Assembly: GCA_041571575.1 (NCBI GenBank)
Contig: JBFFTZ010000127.1
Location: 1 to 7,425 of the forward strand
Reading direction: 5' to 3'
Length of the DNA stretch: 7,425 nucleotides
DNA from: CAKZML01 sp041571575
GTDB taxonomy: Bacteria > Pseudomonadota > Gammaproteobacteria > Steroidobacterales > BM003
Shown here: positions 6,940 through 7,425 of the stretch, in pieces
Layout of the letters: every line of letters starts with the position of its first letter
How positions within the stretch are numbered: the stretch's first letter is position 1
The notes under the pieces: generated by a model
What the model saw: only the letters and a program-made list of their open reading frames with translations
The model's database searches: none
What the model was told of the DNA's origin: nothing
Translations under genes and position numbers: made by a program

Positions 6940-7382
6940 TGTCCTGGTGCCACCATCAGTTCAGCCGTGGCCACAACCTGGCCATCAACTTCGGCTGTTG
7001 TACTGAATTTCCAAATCGTTCTAATCCGCCTTTTAAACTCTACCCTCAAGGTAAGCTGGTCTCCAGGGAGTACCGGCTTTTTGAAGCGTGCCTGGTCAAT
7101 ACCCACAAACACGAACACCTGGCCGCCACCGGGCGTCTCGCCCACGGTCTCAAAGGCCAGCAGGCCACAGGCCTGGGCCATCGCCTCCACAACAAGGACG
7201 CCGGGCATTATCGGGCGGCCCGGGAAATGACCCTGGAAAAAAGGTTCGTTGATCGTGACGTTCTTGATTGCGGTCAAGGATTTTCCCGGCTCGCAGGAAA
7301 CCACTTTGTCCACCAACAGGAAAGGGTAGCGATGGGGAAGAAGGTCGAGAACCCCCTGAATATCGATTGACGTCTCACTCAT
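6936..7382 (-). CDS. fabZ: 3-hydroxyacyl-[acyl-carrier-protein] dehydratase
   Basis: FabZ dehydrates 3-hydroxyacyl-ACP to trans-2-enoyl-ACP in fatty-acid elongation, using the same 3-hydroxyacyl-ACP pool that LpxA and LpxD take for lipid A. The 148 residues are typical in length for this hot-dog-fold family. LPHRYPFLLVDKV at 15-27 and NEPFFQGHFPGRPIMPGVLV at 45-64 are the family signatures. Catalytic His52 and Glu66 (VEAMAQ) match His49 and Glu63 of the P. aeruginosa enzyme; ARFKKPVLPGDQL at 98-110 follows. The start at 7382 has GGAG eight bases upstream (7391-7394) and overlaps the lpxD stop as ATGA; the 3' end overlaps lpxA the same way. The fabZ-lpxA pairing supports shared control of phospholipid and lipid A supply. 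Confidence 0.98.
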   Translation of the reverse strand: MSETSIDIQGVLDLLPHRYPFLLVDKVVSCEPGKSLTAIKNVTINEPFFQGHFPGRPIMPGVLVVEAMAQACGLLAFETVGETPGGGQVFVFVGIDQARFKKPVLPGDQLTLRVEFKRRIRTIWKFSTTAEVDGQVVATAELMVAPGQ

Positions 7383-7425
7383 GATTCTTGCTCCGGCTCA
7401 GCGGATTCCTTTGCGAGTTTTTTAA
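7379..7425 (-). CDS. lpxD: Probable C-terminus of UDP-3-O-(3-hydroxyacyl)glucosamine N-acyltransferase, cut off by the window
   Basis: Only the last 15 codons are present: one frame runs open from the window edge and reads KKLAKESAEPEQES before a TGA that overlaps the fabZ ATG as ATGA. The residues are charged and helix-like, as LpxD C-terminal tails often are, but too few to identify the protein alone. The name rests on position: lpxD is the usual gene directly upstream of fabZ-lpxA-lpxB in Gammaproteobacteria. LpxD adds the second 3-hydroxyacyl chain, to the 2-amino group, in lipid A synthesis. Confidence 0.65.
   Translation of the reverse strand, partial: KKLAKESAEPEQES

Noticed and set aside
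6157..7230. 357-codon open frame on the plus strand opposite lpxA and fabZ
   Set aside because: It is fully antisense to two genes with clear family motifs and intact active sites; its translation has no recognisable domain. Such frames are common opposite GC-rich genes.
1..7425. A novel defence, mobile or biosynthetic system
   Set aside because: Every base is accounted for by intact housekeeping genes in their standard order and two short spacers. No repeats, insertions, frameshifts or foreign genes were seen.

Overview
This window is the core of the macromolecular-synthesis/lipid A gene cluster of a gammaproteobacterium, with every gene on the minus strand. Read 5' to 3' on that strand, the order is lpxD (last 15 codons only) - fabZ - lpxA - lpxB - rnhB - dnaE - accA (first 242 codons only). 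This order, a DnaE with a beta-clamp motif and degenerate PHP domain, and proteins close to the Escherichia coli and Pseudomonas versions all point to Gammaproteobacteria. The DNA is moderately GC-rich by eye. I cannot place it to genus.

Layout by window coordinates: 1-727 accA, running off the left edge; 728-811 an 84-nt spacer with a clear hairpin; 812-4309 dnaE; 4306-4926 rnhB; 4923-6086 lpxB; 6087-6159 a 73-nt spacer; 6160-6939 lpxA; 6936-7382 fabZ; 7379-7425 the end of lpxD, running off the right edge. No stretch over 300 bases lacks a gene. I see no RNA genes, mobile elements, repeats, CRISPR arrays or foreign insertions.

Functionally, FabZ and AccA serve fatty-acid synthesis. LpxA, LpxD and LpxB use its 3-hydroxyacyl-ACP products to build the lipid A disaccharide. 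RnhB and DnaE handle ribonucleotide removal and chromosome replication. Four of the six gene junctions are the same 4-nt ATGA stop/start overlap, which implies translational coupling. Only lpxA-lpxB and dnaE-accA are separated by spacers, and both spacers contain possible RNA structure.

I found no previously undescribed system. The points most worth a second look are the LpxA acyl-chain ruler residue (Met169, as in Pseudomonas aeruginosa, predicting a C10 rather than C14 primary acyl chain), the run of ATGA junctions broken at one unusual place, and the hairpin ahead of accA.
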